Shown here in pieces: positions 50,616 through 60,581 of a stretch of DNA of 64,000 nucleotides (position 1 is the stretch's first letter; every line of letters begins with the position of its first letter). The notes beneath the pieces are model-generated. The model made no database searches. It was not told the DNA's origin and saw nothing but the letters and a program-made list of their open reading frames with translations. The translations under genes were made by a program, and so were the position numbers. The DNA is from Dechloromonas hortensis (lineage in GTDB: Bacteria; Pseudomonadota; Gammaproteobacteria; Burkholderiales; Rhodocyclaceae): NCBI RefSeq assembly GCF_009469765.1, contig NZ_SSSQ01000014.1:51976-115975 (forward strand), read 5' to 3'.

Positions 50616-51295
50616 TCGCGCATTTCGAGGACATAACCCATGCCTCGTACGGTGTGCAGTAGTTGGAGCTCGAAGGGTGTATCCATTTTGGCGCGAAGTC
50701 GCTTGATCGAAACTTCGACTACATTGGTGTTGCTGTCGAAATTCATATCCCAAACCTGCTCGGCAATCTCGGTACGCGATAGCACCTCGCCTTGTTTCCT
50801 CAGAAACAGAGAAAGTAGCAGGAACTCCTTGGCACTCAGGTCGATACGCTGACCATTCCTGGAGACCTTACGGCGAGCCAGATCCATTTCAAGATCGTGC
50901 AATGCCAGACGGTTCGACGTGCTTTCCGGTTGATGCTGTGCCGAGCGGCGCAGCAGTCCCTGGATTCGAGCGATCAGCTCAGAAAAGGCGAACGGCTTGA
51001 CCAGATAATCGTCGGCGCCAGTCTGCAAACCGTTGACCCGGTCTTCCACTTTACCCAGCGCGGTCAGCATCAAGACCGGGGTTTGTTTTTGGGTACGCAG
51101 GGCAGCCAGCAAGGCAAGTCCGTCCATGCCAGGCAGCATGGAGTCCAAGATGATGACGGAGTAATCAAACTCCAGACTCATGTGAAGTCCGGTTACTCCG
51201 TCATGGGCAAGGTCGACAACGAAGCCTGCCGTACCCAATCCTTTTTGCAGGTACTGGGCAAGCTTTTGCTCATCTTCGACAACCAATAGTTTCAT
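50612..51295 (-). CDS. czcR: CzcR-type response regulator
   Basis: A 227-residue OmpR-type regulator: receiver with Asp in VIILDSMLPGMDGL, Lys in YLVKPFAFSEL, and a winged-helix end VRGMGYVLEMRE. It is divergent from the periplasmic-protein and czc genes, so the interval 51296-51439 probably contains its operators. I see no clear repeat of the CopR box there, consistent with a different specificity. Confidence 0.92.
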   Translation of the reverse strand: MKLLVVEDEQKLAQYLQKGLGTAGFVVDLAHDGVTGLHMSLEFDYSVIILDSMLPGMDGLALLAALRTQKQTPVLMLTALGKVEDRVNGLQTGADDYLVKPFAFSELIARIQGLLRRSAQHQPESTSNRLALHDLEMDLARRKVSRNGQRIDLSAKEFLLLSLFLRKQGEVLSRTEIAEQVWDMNFDSNTNVVEVSIKRLRAKMDTPFELQLLHTVRGMGYVLEMRE

Positions 51296-51439
51296 TTCTT
51301 TCCAAATCGAAAGATGTCAATTTTGTAAACTTCCTGTTGGCGTTCTGTCAGTGCTGTTTTTTTATAGTTCACCTATGCCGTTCAGTTGTTCGGCATACAT
51401 CAAAACCGATGAACGAAACATCAATGAAGGAGTTCCATC

Positions 51440-51817
51440 ATGAACGTCAAACAAGCCCTTTCCATCCCCATACTTTGTGCCGGTTTGCTCCTGTCAGGTC
51501 AGGTGTTGGCCGACTCGGTCATGCACAGCACGCCGGAGGGCGCGACAAAATTCTACCCGGCGCACGGTTCGGGCAGCAAATCCGCCCAGCAAGTGCAACA
51601 GGAACTCGATGACTTCAAACGCAATCCAGTAAGTGCGGACGGCCAGTATCGTTATGTCGGCGGTGATCAAGGCTGGGTGCTGATTCCGCACGAATATGCC
51701 TATCGCGATGGGAAATGGCAACACGTCGACAAACTCCAGCACAACACACCTGCACCATCTGTGCAAATGACGCCGGAAGAAAAGAAGCAACGCGAGGCGT
51801 TGTACCAGGGTGGTTAA
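51440..51817 (+). CDS. secreted protein of unknown family in czc cluster
   Basis: A 125-residue protein with signal peptide (cleavage after VLA). The mature part is amphipathic and aromatic (QYRYVGGDQGWVLIPHEYAY) with few His and no Cys. I do not recognise it for certain; it has the look of DUF4148-like small periplasmic proteins. It precedes czcI and is divergent from czcRS, so it is probably czc-regulated. Confidence 0.7.
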   Translation: MNVKQALSIPILCAGLLLSGQVLADSVMHSTPEGATKFYPAHGSGSKSAQQVQQELDDFKRNPVSADGQYRYVGGDQGWVLIPHEYAYRDGKWQHVDKLQHNTPAPSVQMTPEEKKQREALYQGG

Positions 51818-51953
51818 TTCCGCACCGAGGACGGATATGTTGCCCATCGGACGATGACCAGGAAAACCCTGGTCATCAGCAACTCGCCTTTCCATACGTT
51901 ACCCCCTGCAGGCTTACTGCTTGAACACATTTTGTTCTGTTACCATTCATCCC

Positions 51954-52298
51954 ATGCGTCGCTGGCTATCTATTTTCCTGTTGATTGTTTTGCCGCTCCA
52001 GATTTCCTGGGCGGTGGCAGCGACCTATTGCCAGCACGAAACGGGATCGACGAAGCACTTTGGTCATCACGACCATAAGCATCAAGCCGAGGATGGCGAG
52101 AAGCTTGCGAAAGGCTCGGTCTCTGATGTGGACAATGATTGCGCAGTCTGCCATGCAGGCTGTGTTGCAGCATTGACCTCGTTCAGCAGTTTGCTGCCCA
52201 AGGTTGGGGCTGTTGCTGATCATTTTCGGACAGTCCAGCTTTGGGCTTCCCCACCAGACGAACAGCCTGAGCGTCCTAACTGGTCCATCTCCGCCTAA
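51954..52298 (+). CDS. czcI: CzcI-like periplasmic regulator
   Basis: A 114-residue protein with signal peptide (LSIFLLIVLPLQISWAVAA). The mature part is His-rich (HFGHHDHKHQAED) with Cys (DCAVCHAGC). It matches the CzcI family that precedes czcCBA in Cupriavidus and is thought to modulate its expression. ATG 51954 is preferred over ATG 51921 for the signal peptide. Confidence 0.85.
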   Translation: MRRWLSIFLLIVLPLQISWAVAATYCQHETGSTKHFGHHDHKHQAEDGEKLAKGSVSDVDNDCAVCHAGCVAALTSFSSLLPKVGAVADHFRTVQLWASPPDEQPERPNWSISA

Positions 52299-52421
52299 TC
52301 GGCGGGGCTTGGGCATTTCCCAAATCTAATTGCTGCGGCCTAAGCCGCGTGCTGTGCCACTCTGTCAGTCAGATGGCGCCCCGCCGATTCCCCAACGTGT
52401 ATTTCATCACTGGAGAATCGG

Positions 52422-53744
52422 ATGTACCCAAGAAATTTTGCTGTCACGTTGCTACTCCGAACCTTGTTCGGACTCTCAGTGCTTGCCAGCACAAACCTAT
52501 CGGCGCAGATGCAGGACGCGCTGTCTGTTGCGACGTTTGCACCTGCGCTCGCCAAGGAACCATCTGGTTCCTTGACCTTATCGGCGGCCATTGATCTCGC
52601 GCTAACGTTCAACCCGGAATTATCAGCAGCCGCGAACGAATTGCGTGCGGTCGAAGGGGCTGTGATCCAGGCGGGGGTTCTGCCTAATCCGGAAATTTCG
52701 ACTTCCGTTGAAGATACGCAGAATAAGGCCACGCGGACCACAACTATCCAGCTGAGCCAACGGATCGAGCTTGGTGGCAAGCGCTCGGCTCGAATTGCAT
52801 CTGCCGAGCGGCGCCGTGATGTAGCAGCAGCCGATCTGGCAGCCAAACGCCTTGACATACGCGCAACCGTGATCGGGGCCTTCTTCGATGTTCTGGTTGC
52901 TCAGGAGCGTATTCAACAGGCCGAGGACTTGCTCGGCCTGGCCCAACGCGCTACCCAGGCGGCTTCACGACGTGTGACTGCCGGCAAAATCTCGCCGGTT
53001 GAGGAAACAAAAGCCCGTGTCGCGGAAGCCTCGGCACGAGTGGAGTTGAATCAGGCACAACGCGAACTGGTGTCGGCCCGCAAGCGTTTGGCCGCAAGTT
53101 GGGGAAGTTCGACACCACGGTTCGAACAGGCCGAAGGGCGTACCGATTTGTTGCCGCCGATCCGCTCCACCGAAGAAATCACCCGCCGCTTGAATGCATC
53201 TCCGGCACTTCTTCGAGCGCGCCATGAAGTCGATCGTGTTTCTGCTCTCGCGGACTTAGAGCGCTCCCGCCGAATTCCCGACGTTACCGTCAGCCTGGGA
53301 TCCAAAAAGGTTGAAGAGCTTGGGCGCAACCAAACCATTGTGGGTGTCTCAATTCCCTTCCCAATCTTCGACCGTAATCAGGGCAATGTGCTTGAGGCGC
53401 AGCGTCGAGCCGACAAGGCACGGGACGAGTTCAGTGTTACCGAGGTTCGTTTGGGTACGGAGGTAACACAAAACGAGGAACGTCTAAAAGCCCTGGTTGT
53501 TGAAGCACAAGCCTTGCAAAGCGAAATCATGCCGGGCGCCCGTAGCGCCTATGAGGCCGCCAGCAAAGGATTTGAGCTGGGGAAATTCAGTTTTCTGGAA
53601 GTATTGGATGCCCAACGCACCTTCTTTCAGGCGAGAGCCCAATACCTGAGAAGTTTGTCCGATGCTCATCGGACCGCTGCCGAACTGGAGCGCTTCCTGG
53701 GCTCCATCGATTCAATGCCATCTGTCGTACCCAGCCGTCCGTAG
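52422..53744 (+). CDS. czcC: CzcC outer membrane efflux protein
   Basis: A 440-residue TolC-family protein with signal peptide (cleavage near LSAQ), two helical repeats and the motifs ISTSVEDTQNKATRTTTIQL and FGL-type end block (YLRSLSDAHRTAAELERFLG). It forms the outer-membrane channel of the Zn/Cd/Co pump. Its pattern differs from CusC at 12393, so both are full sets rather than duplicates. Confidence 0.92.
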   Translation: MYPRNFAVTLLLRTLFGLSVLASTNLSAQMQDALSVATFAPALAKEPSGSLTLSAAIDLALTFNPELSAAANELRAVEGAVIQAGVLPNPEISTSVEDTQNKATRTTTIQLSQRIELGGKRSARIASAERRRDVAAADLAAKRLDIRATVIGAFFDVLVAQERIQQAEDLLGLAQRATQAASRRVTAGKISPVEETKARVAEASARVELNQAQRELVSARKRLAASWGSSTPRFEQAEGRTDLLPPIRSTEEITRRLNASPALLRARHEVDRVSALADLERSRRIPDVTVSLGSKKVEELGRNQTIVGVSIPFPIFDRNQGNVLEAQRRADKARDEFSVTEVRLGTEVTQNEERLKALVVEAQALQSEIMPGARSAYEAASKGFELGKFSFLEVLDAQRTFFQARAQYLRSLSDAHRTAAELERFLGSIDSMPSVVPSRP

Positions 53745-53753
53745 GAGCACGTC

Positions 53754-55358
53754 GTGAAAATGAATTTCAACAAGAACACCTTTAACCTCACCAAAAAGCA
53801 AGGGATCGCCATTGCCGTGATCTTGGCGACCGGAGTTGTCGCGGGCACCTGGATACTGGGTGGCAATACCTCCCAGCCCGCTGGAGAACAGCCTGAACAC
53901 GCCAGCCACGCCGAAGCCAAGGGCCATGCCGATGCCGAGCATCATGGCAGTAAAGCGGTCGATGGACACGACCATGCCAAAGAACACGGAGATACAGAGC
54001 ACCATGAGGCTGAACCAAAGTCGGGGCCGCATGGTGGCAAATTATTTTCCGAGGATGGTTTTGGTCTGGAATTGCTGTTGTCCGAAGATGGTGGCGAGCC
54101 TGGCTTCCGTGTCTGGTTGTTCCAGCAAGGAAAGCCACTTGCACCAACTGTGGCAAAAGTTTCGGTAGCACTGACGCGACCGGGCGGGGAGAAGCAGGAA
54201 GTCCTCTTTTCAGCCGAGAAAGACTACCTGAAAAGTACCAGCCAAATTGCAGAGCCGCATGTGTTCGAAGCCTCCATATCGGTGCTAATGGGAAATACCC
54301 CATTCCTGTTCATCGATACCCGGGAAGAAGGAAAAATCGAGCTAACGGACGAGCAAATTAAAGCTGCTGCCATCGGTATCCAGAAGGCCACTCCCGCCAA
54401 AATCAAAACAGCGGCTCAGCTTCCCGGCGAAATCCGGTTTAACGAGGACCGTACCGCGCATGTTGTACCCCGTCTTGCCGGAGTCGTCGAGAGTGTTCCT
54501 GCCAATCTGGGGCAAACAGTCAAGCGCGGTCAGGTTCTGGCTGTGATCGCCAGCACTGGCCTTTCGGAGCAACGCAGTGAACTTCTAGCAGCGCAGAAGC
54601 GTTTTTCGCTCGCCAAATCGACCTATGAGCGTGAGAAGAAGCTCTGGGAAGAAAAGATCTCTGCCGAGCAAGACTACCTGCAAGCCCAACAAACTTTAAG
54701 GGAAGCCGAAATCGCCGTTGCTAACAGCCAGCAAAAGTTGATTGCGCTGGGTGCCAGTGCCACGGTTTCGGGCAGCCTCAATCGTTATGAAATCCGCGCA
54801 CCTTTCGACGGCATGGTCGTGGAAAAACACATCGCACTTGGCGAGGCAGTCAAGGAAGATGCCAGTATTTTCACAATTTCCGACTTGTCTTCCGTATGGG
54901 CGGAGATTGTCGTTCCTGCCAAAGATCTGAACGTCATCCGGGTTGGTGAAAAGGTTGTTGTTAAGGCAACTGCCTTCGACTCGAAAGCCGAAGGCAGCAT
55001 CTCCTACGTGGGTGCATTGCTCGGACAGGATACGCGCACGGCCAAGGCGCGGGTCACTTTGGCCAACCCGAAGATGGCTTGGCGTCCTGGATTGTTCGTG
55101 AATATCGAAGTCGTTTCCAGTGAAGCCGAAGTTCCAGTCAGCGTTCAAACCGACGCCATTCAGACGATTGGTGACAAGAGCGTCGTTTTCATCAAGGTGC
55201 CTGACGGCTTCGTTGCACAACCGGTGACCTTGGGCCGTTCGGATGGCAAATTCATCGAAGTGGTTAGTGGAATGAAAGCAGGAACCCCTTATGCAGCGTC
55301 AGGCAGCTTCGTCCTGAAGTCGGAACTCGGCAAGGGTAGCGCCGAGCACAGCCACTGA
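53754..55358 (+). CDS. czcB: CzcB membrane-fusion protein
   Basis: A 534-residue adaptor with an N-terminal membrane anchor. A long His-rich segment (residues about 44-90, such as HASHAEAKGHADAEHH) and the CzcB N-terminal beta domain follow, then the hairpin/lipoyl/beta-barrel region (VPRLAGVVESVPANLGQTVK; NRYEIRAPFDGMVVEKHI). The His segment should bind Zn/Cd. It starts at GTG 53754 with AGGAG upstream; ATG 53760 is possible. Confidence 0.93.
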   Translation: MKMNFNKNTFNLTKKQGIAIAVILATGVVAGTWILGGNTSQPAGEQPEHASHAEAKGHADAEHHGSKAVDGHDHAKEHGDTEHHEAEPKSGPHGGKLFSEDGFGLELLLSEDGGEPGFRVWLFQQGKPLAPTVAKVSVALTRPGGEKQEVLFSAEKDYLKSTSQIAEPHVFEASISVLMGNTPFLFIDTREEGKIELTDEQIKAAAIGIQKATPAKIKTAAQLPGEIRFNEDRTAHVVPRLAGVVESVPANLGQTVKRGQVLAVIASTGLSEQRSELLAAQKRFSLAKSTYEREKKLWEEKISAEQDYLQAQQTLREAEIAVANSQQKLIALGASATVSGSLNRYEIRAPFDGMVVEKHIALGEAVKEDASIFTISDLSSVWAEIVVPAKDLNVIRVGEKVVVKATAFDSKAEGSISYVGALLGQDTRTAKARVTLANPKMAWRPGLFVNIEVVSSEAEVPVSVQTDAIQTIGDKSVVFIKVPDGFVAQPVTLGRSDGKFIEVVSGMKAGTPYAASGSFVLKSELGKGSAEHSH

Positions 55359-55374
55359 GGCGAGGGAGAACAAC

Positions 55375-58300
55375 ATGTTTGAACGCATCATCCGCCTCGC
55401 CATCGAACACCGCTGGCTGGTTCTATTGGCCGTCTTCGGCATGGCTGGCTTGGGAATCTATAACTACCAGCGCCTGCCGATTGACGCCGTACCCGATATC
55501 ACGAATGTTCAAGTGCAGATCAATACGGCAGCGCCGGGCTATTCGCCGCTCGAAGTCGAGCAGCGAGTGACCTTTCCGGTCGAGACCGTCATGGCCGGCC
55601 TGCCTCACCTGGAGCAGACTCGCTCCCTGTCGCGTTACGGGTTGTCGCAGGTTTCTGTGATTTTCAAGGATGGAACGGACATCTATTTTGCCCGCCAACT
55701 AGTCAATCAGAGGATTCAGGAAGCCAAGGAAAAACTCCCTGCCGGAATAGCGCCGGCAATGGGGCCCATCTCTACTGGCCTGGGTGAAATATATCTCTGG
55801 ACGGTAGAAGCAGAGGACGGCGCCAAAAAGCCGGATGGCACTCCCTATACACCGACTGATTTGCGCGAAATACAAGATTGGATCATCAAGCCGCAACTGC
55901 GCAACGTGACAGGCGTGACTGAAATCAACTCGATTGGTGGCTTTGCCAAAGAGTATCAGGTAGCACCCAGCCCGGAAAAGCTGGCTTCCTACGGCCTGAC
56001 ACTTCAGGACGTGGTAATCGCCATCGACCGCAACAACAGCAACGTCGGCGCCGGTTATATCGAGAAGCGCGGCGAACAGTATCTGATTCGTGCTCCTGGC
56101 CAAGTGCGTAGCATCGAGGATATTCGTAACGTCATCCTGGGCAATGTCCAGGGCGTGCCGATCCGTATCCGCGACGTGGCCGATGTTGGCATCGGTCGTG
56201 AGCTACGTACAGGTGCCGCCACTGACAACGGGCGTGAAGTCGTTCTGGGTACCGTGTTCATGTTGATTGGCGAGAACAGTCGCACCGTCTCACGGGCGGT
56301 CGACCAGAAAATGGTCGAAATCAACCGCAATCTGCCGGAAGGCATCAAGGCAGTGACAGTCTATGACCGTACCGTCCTGGTGGACAAAGCGATCAATACC
56401 GTCAAGAAGAACCTTCTGGAAGGGGCGATCCTAGTCATCGTCATTCTATTCCTGTTCCTCGGCAACATGCGGGCAGCTGTAATCACCGCCATGGTGATCC
56501 CGCTCTCCATGCTGTTTACCTTTTCGGGGATGGTGACCTACCAGATTAGTGCCAACCTAATGAGCCTCGGCGCTCTTGACTTCGGGATCATCATCGATGG
56601 TGCAGTCGTCATTGTAGAGAACTGTGTTCGCCGTTTGGCCCATGCCCAGGCACATCACGGGCGACCGTTGACCCGGACCGAGCGCTTCCACGAAGTCTTT
56701 ACCGCTTCGAAAGAGGCTCGCCGAGCGCTGCTATTCGGTCAGCTCATCATCATGATCGTCTATCTGCCGATCTTCGCGCTCACCGGCGTCGAAGGAAAAA
56801 TGTTCCACCCCATGGCCTTCACCGTGGTCACCGCGCTCGTAGGTGCCATGATCCTCTCCGTCACCTTTATTCCCGCTGGCGTCGCACTGTTCATCGGTGA
56901 AAAGGTGGATGAAACGGAAAACTTCCTGATGCGGTCAGCCAAGCGTTGGTATGAGCCTGTTCTGGCTGGCGTCATGGCGAACAAGCCGGTGGTGCTGGTC
57001 TTCACGGCGGTCATGGTTCTTCTCTCAGGCTTGGTCGCGACGCGCATGGGGAGCGAATTCGTACCGAGCCTGAACGAAGGCGACTTTGCGATTCAGGCAC
57101 TGCGAATTCCTGGAACCAGCCTTTCGCAGTCAGTAGCCATGCAGCAACAGTTGGAAAAGGGGCTCAAGGCGGAGTATCCGGAAATCGACAGGATTTTCGC
57201 GAGAACAGGAACGGCCGAAATTGCCTCCGATCCGATGCCACCCAATATTTCGGATGGCTACATCATGTTGAAACCCGAAGCGGAATGGCCAGAGCCACGG
57301 AAATCTCGGGACGAACTGCTGGCCGCTATCCAAAAAACCGTTGGAAAACTGCCGGGGAATACCTATGAGTTTTCCCAACCGATCCAGTTGCGCTTCAATG
57401 AGCTGATCTCCGGGGTACGCAGCGATGTTGCCATCAAAATATTCGGTGACGACATGGATGTAATGAACGATACGGCCAGCAAAATTTCTGCTGTATTGGA
57501 AAAAATCCCGGGTGCTTCCGAGGTCAAGATCGAGCAGACGACGGGCTTGCCTATGCTGACCGTGAATATTGACCGGGAGAAAACGGCTCGCTACGGACTC
57601 AATATTGGAGATGTCCAGGATGCGATCTCGACAGCAATTGGTGGTCGAGAGGCTGGAACCATGTTTGAAGGTGACCGACGCTTCGATATTGTCGTACGTT
57701 TGCCGGATAGCCTGCGTTCAGATCTCGAATCGCTAAAGCGTTTGCCGATTGCTTTGCCGAAGGGGGCTTCTGCTGGGAATGGGGTTGATGTACGCACGAC
57801 CTACATCCCATTAGGGGAAGTCGCCAGTCTCGAACTCGCACCGGGTCCGAACCAAGTTAGCCGGGAAAACGGCAAGCGTCGCGTTGTTGTTAGTGCCAAT
57901 GTTCGAGGACGAGATATCGGTTCCTTCGTTGGCGAGGCTCAGAGCCGTCTAGCCGAGGTCAAGATTCCAAGCGGCTACTGGACGGCCTGGGGCGGAACTT
58001 TCGAACAGCTGGAATCGGCCTCGAAACGTCTCAAGATCGTCGTACCCGTGGCCTTGCTGTTGGTATTCACGCTGCTATTCGCGATGTTCGGGAACGTGAA
58101 AGATGGGTTGCTGGTGTTTACAGGCATTCCGTTTGCGCTGACAGGCGGCATTGTCGCACTTTGGCTAAGGGATATTCCGCTCTCGATCTCGGCAGGCATC
58201 GGTTTTATCGCCTTGTCGGGTGTAGCGGTGCTGAACGGCCTCGTGATGATTTCCTTCATCCGTAATTTGCGTGAAGAAGGTCGCTCCCTGGATGATGCCA

Positions 58301-58560
58301 TTCACGAAGGGGCGCTGACCCGATTGCGTCCTGTGCTGATGACGGCATTGGTCGCCTCGCTCGGTTTTGTCCCCATGGCGATTGCGACAGGTACCGGTGC
58401 GGAAGTCCAACGCCCGCTTGCCACCGTGGTGATTGGTGGAATCTTGTCGTCGACGGCGCTGACGCTTCTCGTGTTGCCGCTTCTATACCGCCTTGCTCAC
58501 GGCAAAGACGCCGACGAGGAGGACTTCACGAAATCGATAGACGAGCCATCTGAAGCCTAG
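55375..58560 (+). CDS. czcA: CzcA RND heavy-metal efflux pump
   Basis: A 1061-residue HME-RND transporter, close to the 1063 of Cupriavidus CzcA. The TM4 block LDFGIIIDGAVVIVENC carries the two Asp and the Glu of the divalent-metal relay. It has 12 membrane segments and two large periplasmic loops. It exports Zn, Cd and Co from periplasm to outside with CzcB and CzcC. It starts 16 bases after czcB with a strong Shine-Dalgarno (GAGGGAG). Confidence 0.96.
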   Translation: MFERIIRLAIEHRWLVLLAVFGMAGLGIYNYQRLPIDAVPDITNVQVQINTAAPGYSPLEVEQRVTFPVETVMAGLPHLEQTRSLSRYGLSQVSVIFKDGTDIYFARQLVNQRIQEAKEKLPAGIAPAMGPISTGLGEIYLWTVEAEDGAKKPDGTPYTPTDLREIQDWIIKPQLRNVTGVTEINSIGGFAKEYQVAPSPEKLASYGLTLQDVVIAIDRNNSNVGAGYIEKRGEQYLIRAPGQVRSIEDIRNVILGNVQGVPIRIRDVADVGIGRELRTGAATDNGREVVLGTVFMLIGENSRTVSRAVDQKMVEINRNLPEGIKAVTVYDRTVLVDKAINTVKKNLLEGAILVIVILFLFLGNMRAAVITAMVIPLSMLFTFSGMVTYQISANLMSLGALDFGIIIDGAVVIVENCVRRLAHAQAHHGRPLTRTERFHEVFTASKEARRALLFGQLIIMIVYLPIFALTGVEGKMFHPMAFTVVTALVGAMILSVTFIPAGVALFIGEKVDETENFLMRSAKRWYEPVLAGVMANKPVVLVFTAVMVLLSGLVATRMGSEFVPSLNEGDFAIQALRIPGTSLSQSVAMQQQLEKGLKAEYPEIDRIFARTGTAEIASDPMPPNISDGYIMLKPEAEWPEPRKSRDELLAAIQKTVGKLPGNTYEFSQPIQLRFNELISGVRSDVAIKIFGDDMDVMNDTASKISAVLEKIPGASEVKIEQTTGLPMLTVNIDREKTARYGLNIGDVQDAISTAIGGREAGTMFEGDRRFDIVVRLPDSLRSDLESLKRLPIALPKGASAGNGVDVRTTYIPLGEVASLELAPGPNQVSRENGKRRVVVSANVRGRDIGSFVGEAQSRLAEVKIPSGYWTAWGGTFEQLESASKRLKIVVPVALLLVFTLLFAMFGNVKDGLLVFTGIPFALTGGIVALWLRDIPLSISAGIGFIALSGVAVLNGLVMISFIRNLREEGRSLDDAIHEGALTRLRPVLMTALVASLGFVPMAIATGTGAEVQRPLATVVIGGILSSTALTLLVLPLLYRLAHGKDADEEDFTKSIDEPSEA

Positions 58561-58647
58561 CGTTTTCTGTTCGTGACCGGGGGCTCCGTGCCGGATTCGG
58601 CATAAACCGTCGGTCACCCATTCTTCCACTCAAATACGGAGGCTGTT

Positions 58648-58953
58648 ATGGGATTTTTTGAAAAACTCTTGCGAGGAGTCGGCGATTCGCATGGCGGAGA
58701 TCATCATGGCCGCGAACGGAACAGCGGACATCATGGCTGGGGGAATCGTTATCCCTCAAATTCAGCGCCACCCACCAATAGCGCTACCGGTGGCCCCTCA
58801 TGCCCGAAGTGCGGCTCTGCGACCAACCCTGGGGGACGCTACTGCACCCAATGCGGCGCAGCCTTGGTGCCCAGCAATTGTGCGGACTGCAATGCGAACC
58901 TCGCCCCGGGTACTAAGTTTTGCCCGAATTGCGGCAAGGCGCAGCAGTCCTGA
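58648..58953 (+). CDS. double zinc-ribbon small protein
   Basis: A 101-residue protein. A His/Gly-rich N-terminus (HGGDHHGRERNSGHHG) is followed by two zinc ribbons (CPKCG...CTQCG and CADCN...CPNCG), eight Cys in CxxC pairs. No signal peptide is evident. It may buffer Zn/Cd in the cytoplasm. I do not recognise a named family beyond the ribbon fold. Confidence 0.8.
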   Translation: MGFFEKLLRGVGDSHGGDHHGRERNSGHHGWGNRYPSNSAPPTNSATGGPSCPKCGSATNPGGRYCTQCGAALVPSNCADCNANLAPGTKFCPNCGKAQQS

Positions 58954-58970
58954 GCTTGGTGTCATCCCTC

Positions 58971-59186
58971 ATGGTCAAGCACATGATCCACAGCCACCTT
59001 GGGTTCCAGTTCCTCATGCTTACTCTGGGGCTGATTCTGACTTTTCTGGTGCTTTACGGATGGTTTTGCTGGCGGGAAGGCAGGCGCGGTAAGGCACCAA
59101 AATATTCAAGAAACCTTCGGCGTCGTCTCCAGATGACGAAGCAGAAATGGAAGCGACGCCCCGATGATCAAGGAGGGGCCGCATGA
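58971..59186 (+). CDS. small membrane protein before czcD
   Basis: A 71-residue protein with one long hydrophobic helix (FLMLTLGLILTFLVLYGWFCW) and a basic cytoplasmic tail (KAPKYSRNLRRRLQMTKQKWKRR). The frame is open further upstream; ATG 58971 is chosen. It overlaps czcD by four bases, so it is coupled to the exporter. The role is unknown. Confidence 0.65.
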   Translation: MVKHMIHSHLGFQFLMLTLGLILTFLVLYGWFCWREGRRGKAPKYSRNLRRRLQMTKQKWKRRPDDQGGAA

Positions 59187-60127
59187 GTGCGAGTCACACC
59201 CACGCGCTCCCGAGCACCGAGAATGAACGTGCCCTGCGCTTTGCCCTGGCGCTGACTGGCAGTTTCCTTGTTGCCGAAGTCATTGGCGGCGTACTGACCG
59301 GCAGCTTAGCTCTCATCTCGGATGCCGCGCACATGTTGACCGATGCTGCCGCGCTCGCCATCGCATTGGCAGCCATCCGCATTGCCCGGCGCCCGGCCGA
59401 TCGCCGGCGAACCTATGGCTATCACCGCTTTGAGATTCTGGCGGCAGCCTTTAATGCCATGCTGCTGTTTGCCGTGGCGCTCTACATCCTGGTTGAGGCT
59501 TACCGACGATTCACCTCCCCGCCCGAAATCCATTCGGTTGGGATGCTCGTGGTCGCCAGTATCGGCCTCATCGTCAATCTGATCAGCATCCGCCTACTGA
59601 GCGGGGGACAGTCAGATAGCCTCAACGTGAAGGGTGCCTATCTCGAAGTGTGGAGCGATCTTCTGGGCTCGATCGGCGTGATCGTGGGCGCGGTGGTGAT
59701 TCAGCTAACCGGCTGGTCCTGGGTAGATCCGCTTGTGGCTGTAGCCATCGGCCTCTGGGTTTTGCCACGCACCTGGATCTTACTGAAGGACAGTCTCAAC
59801 ATCCTGCTCGAAGGCGTGCCCGAGGGCATCGACTTAGGAGAGGTAGAGCAGGCCATGCTGGTCGTTCCAGGCGTACTCGGCATCCATGACCTGCATCTCT
59901 GGGTGCTGACGACCGGCAAGACCAGCCTGACCGCGCATGTGGTTTACGACCAGACTTACTCCCCCGAGGAGGTTTTGATGCCCGCCTTACAGACGGTGTT
60001 GGCCAACCGCTTCAAGGTGGTCCACACGACGCTGCAATGCGAAACAAAACCCTGTGCGCACCAATCGGAAGGCTGCACCTACGTCGGCAGCACATCCGAG
60101 CACAACGATAAGCCAAATGACCATTAA
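59183..60127 (+). CDS. czcD: CzcD cation diffusion facilitator
   Basis: A 314-residue CDF transporter with six helices. The TM2 site is SDAAHMLTD (H-x3-D) and the TM5 site is YLEVWSDLLGS, where Glu replaces the His of H-x3-D. His/Cys residues close the tail (CETKPCAHQSEGC). It moves cytoplasmic Zn/Cd/Co to the periplasm by proton exchange. The variant TM5 site matches the CzcD subgroup as I remember it. Confidence 0.92.
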   Translation: MSASHTHALPSTENERALRFALALTGSFLVAEVIGGVLTGSLALISDAAHMLTDAAALAIALAAIRIARRPADRRRTYGYHRFEILAAAFNAMLLFAVALYILVEAYRRFTSPPEIHSVGMLVVASIGLIVNLISIRLLSGGQSDSLNVKGAYLEVWSDLLGSIGVIVGAVVIQLTGWSWVDPLVAVAIGLWVLPRTWILLKDSLNILLEGVPEGIDLGEVEQAMLVVPGVLGIHDLHLWVLTTGKTSLTAHVVYDQTYSPEEVLMPALQTVLANRFKVVHTTLQCETKPCAHQSEGCTYVGSTSEHNDKPNDH

Positions 60128-60155
60128 CCGATTTATCAACTGACATGGAGCTCCC

Positions 60156-60581
60156 ATGAAACCTTCCACGGTACTCTCTGCTTTACTCTTTGCTTGCTTC
60201 GTCAATCTGGCATCCGCTGCGGACGACCATAAGGGCCATGCCCACAACGAGAAACCGGGCCAGGCCCACACCCATGACGCCAAGCCACAGCACGGAGGCG
60301 TCGTATCGGTCATCAAGGACATCAACTACGAGCTGGTGGCGAAGGCTGATTCCCTCACGCTCTACGTGACTGATCACGACCAGCCTGTCGATACCCGGAA
60401 TGCGTCAGCTACCATAACGCTGCTGTCTGCATCAGACAAGACTGAAGCCAAATTGCTGCCAGCTGGAAGTAACCAGTTGCGTGCCCAAGGAGCCTTCAAG
60501 ATCCAAGCCGGCACAAAGGCTGTCGCCTTAGTCAAACTCGGTGACAAGCCTGGCCAGAGTGTCCGTTTCGTCCTGAATTAG
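60156..60581 (+). CDS. secreted His-rich protein downstream of czcD
   Basis: A 141-residue protein with signal peptide (cleavage after LASA). A His-rich stretch (DDHKGHAHNEKPGQAHTHDA) is followed by a beta-rich domain (VTDHDQPVDTRNASATITLL; AFKIQAGTKAVALVKL). It is probably a periplasmic Zn/Cd-binding accessory. No family name is recognised. Confidence 0.75.
   Translation: MKPSTVLSALLFACFVNLASAADDHKGHAHNEKPGQAHTHDAKPQHGGVVSVIKDINYELVAKADSLTLYVTDHDQPVDTRNASATITLLSASDKTEAKLLPAGSNQLRAQGAFKIQAGTKAVALVKLGDKPGQSVRFVLN

Noticed and set aside
51296..51439. A CopR box between czcR and the czc genes
   Set aside because: TGTCAATTTTGTAAACTT is loosely similar but lacks the ATTAC-N6-GTAAT pattern.
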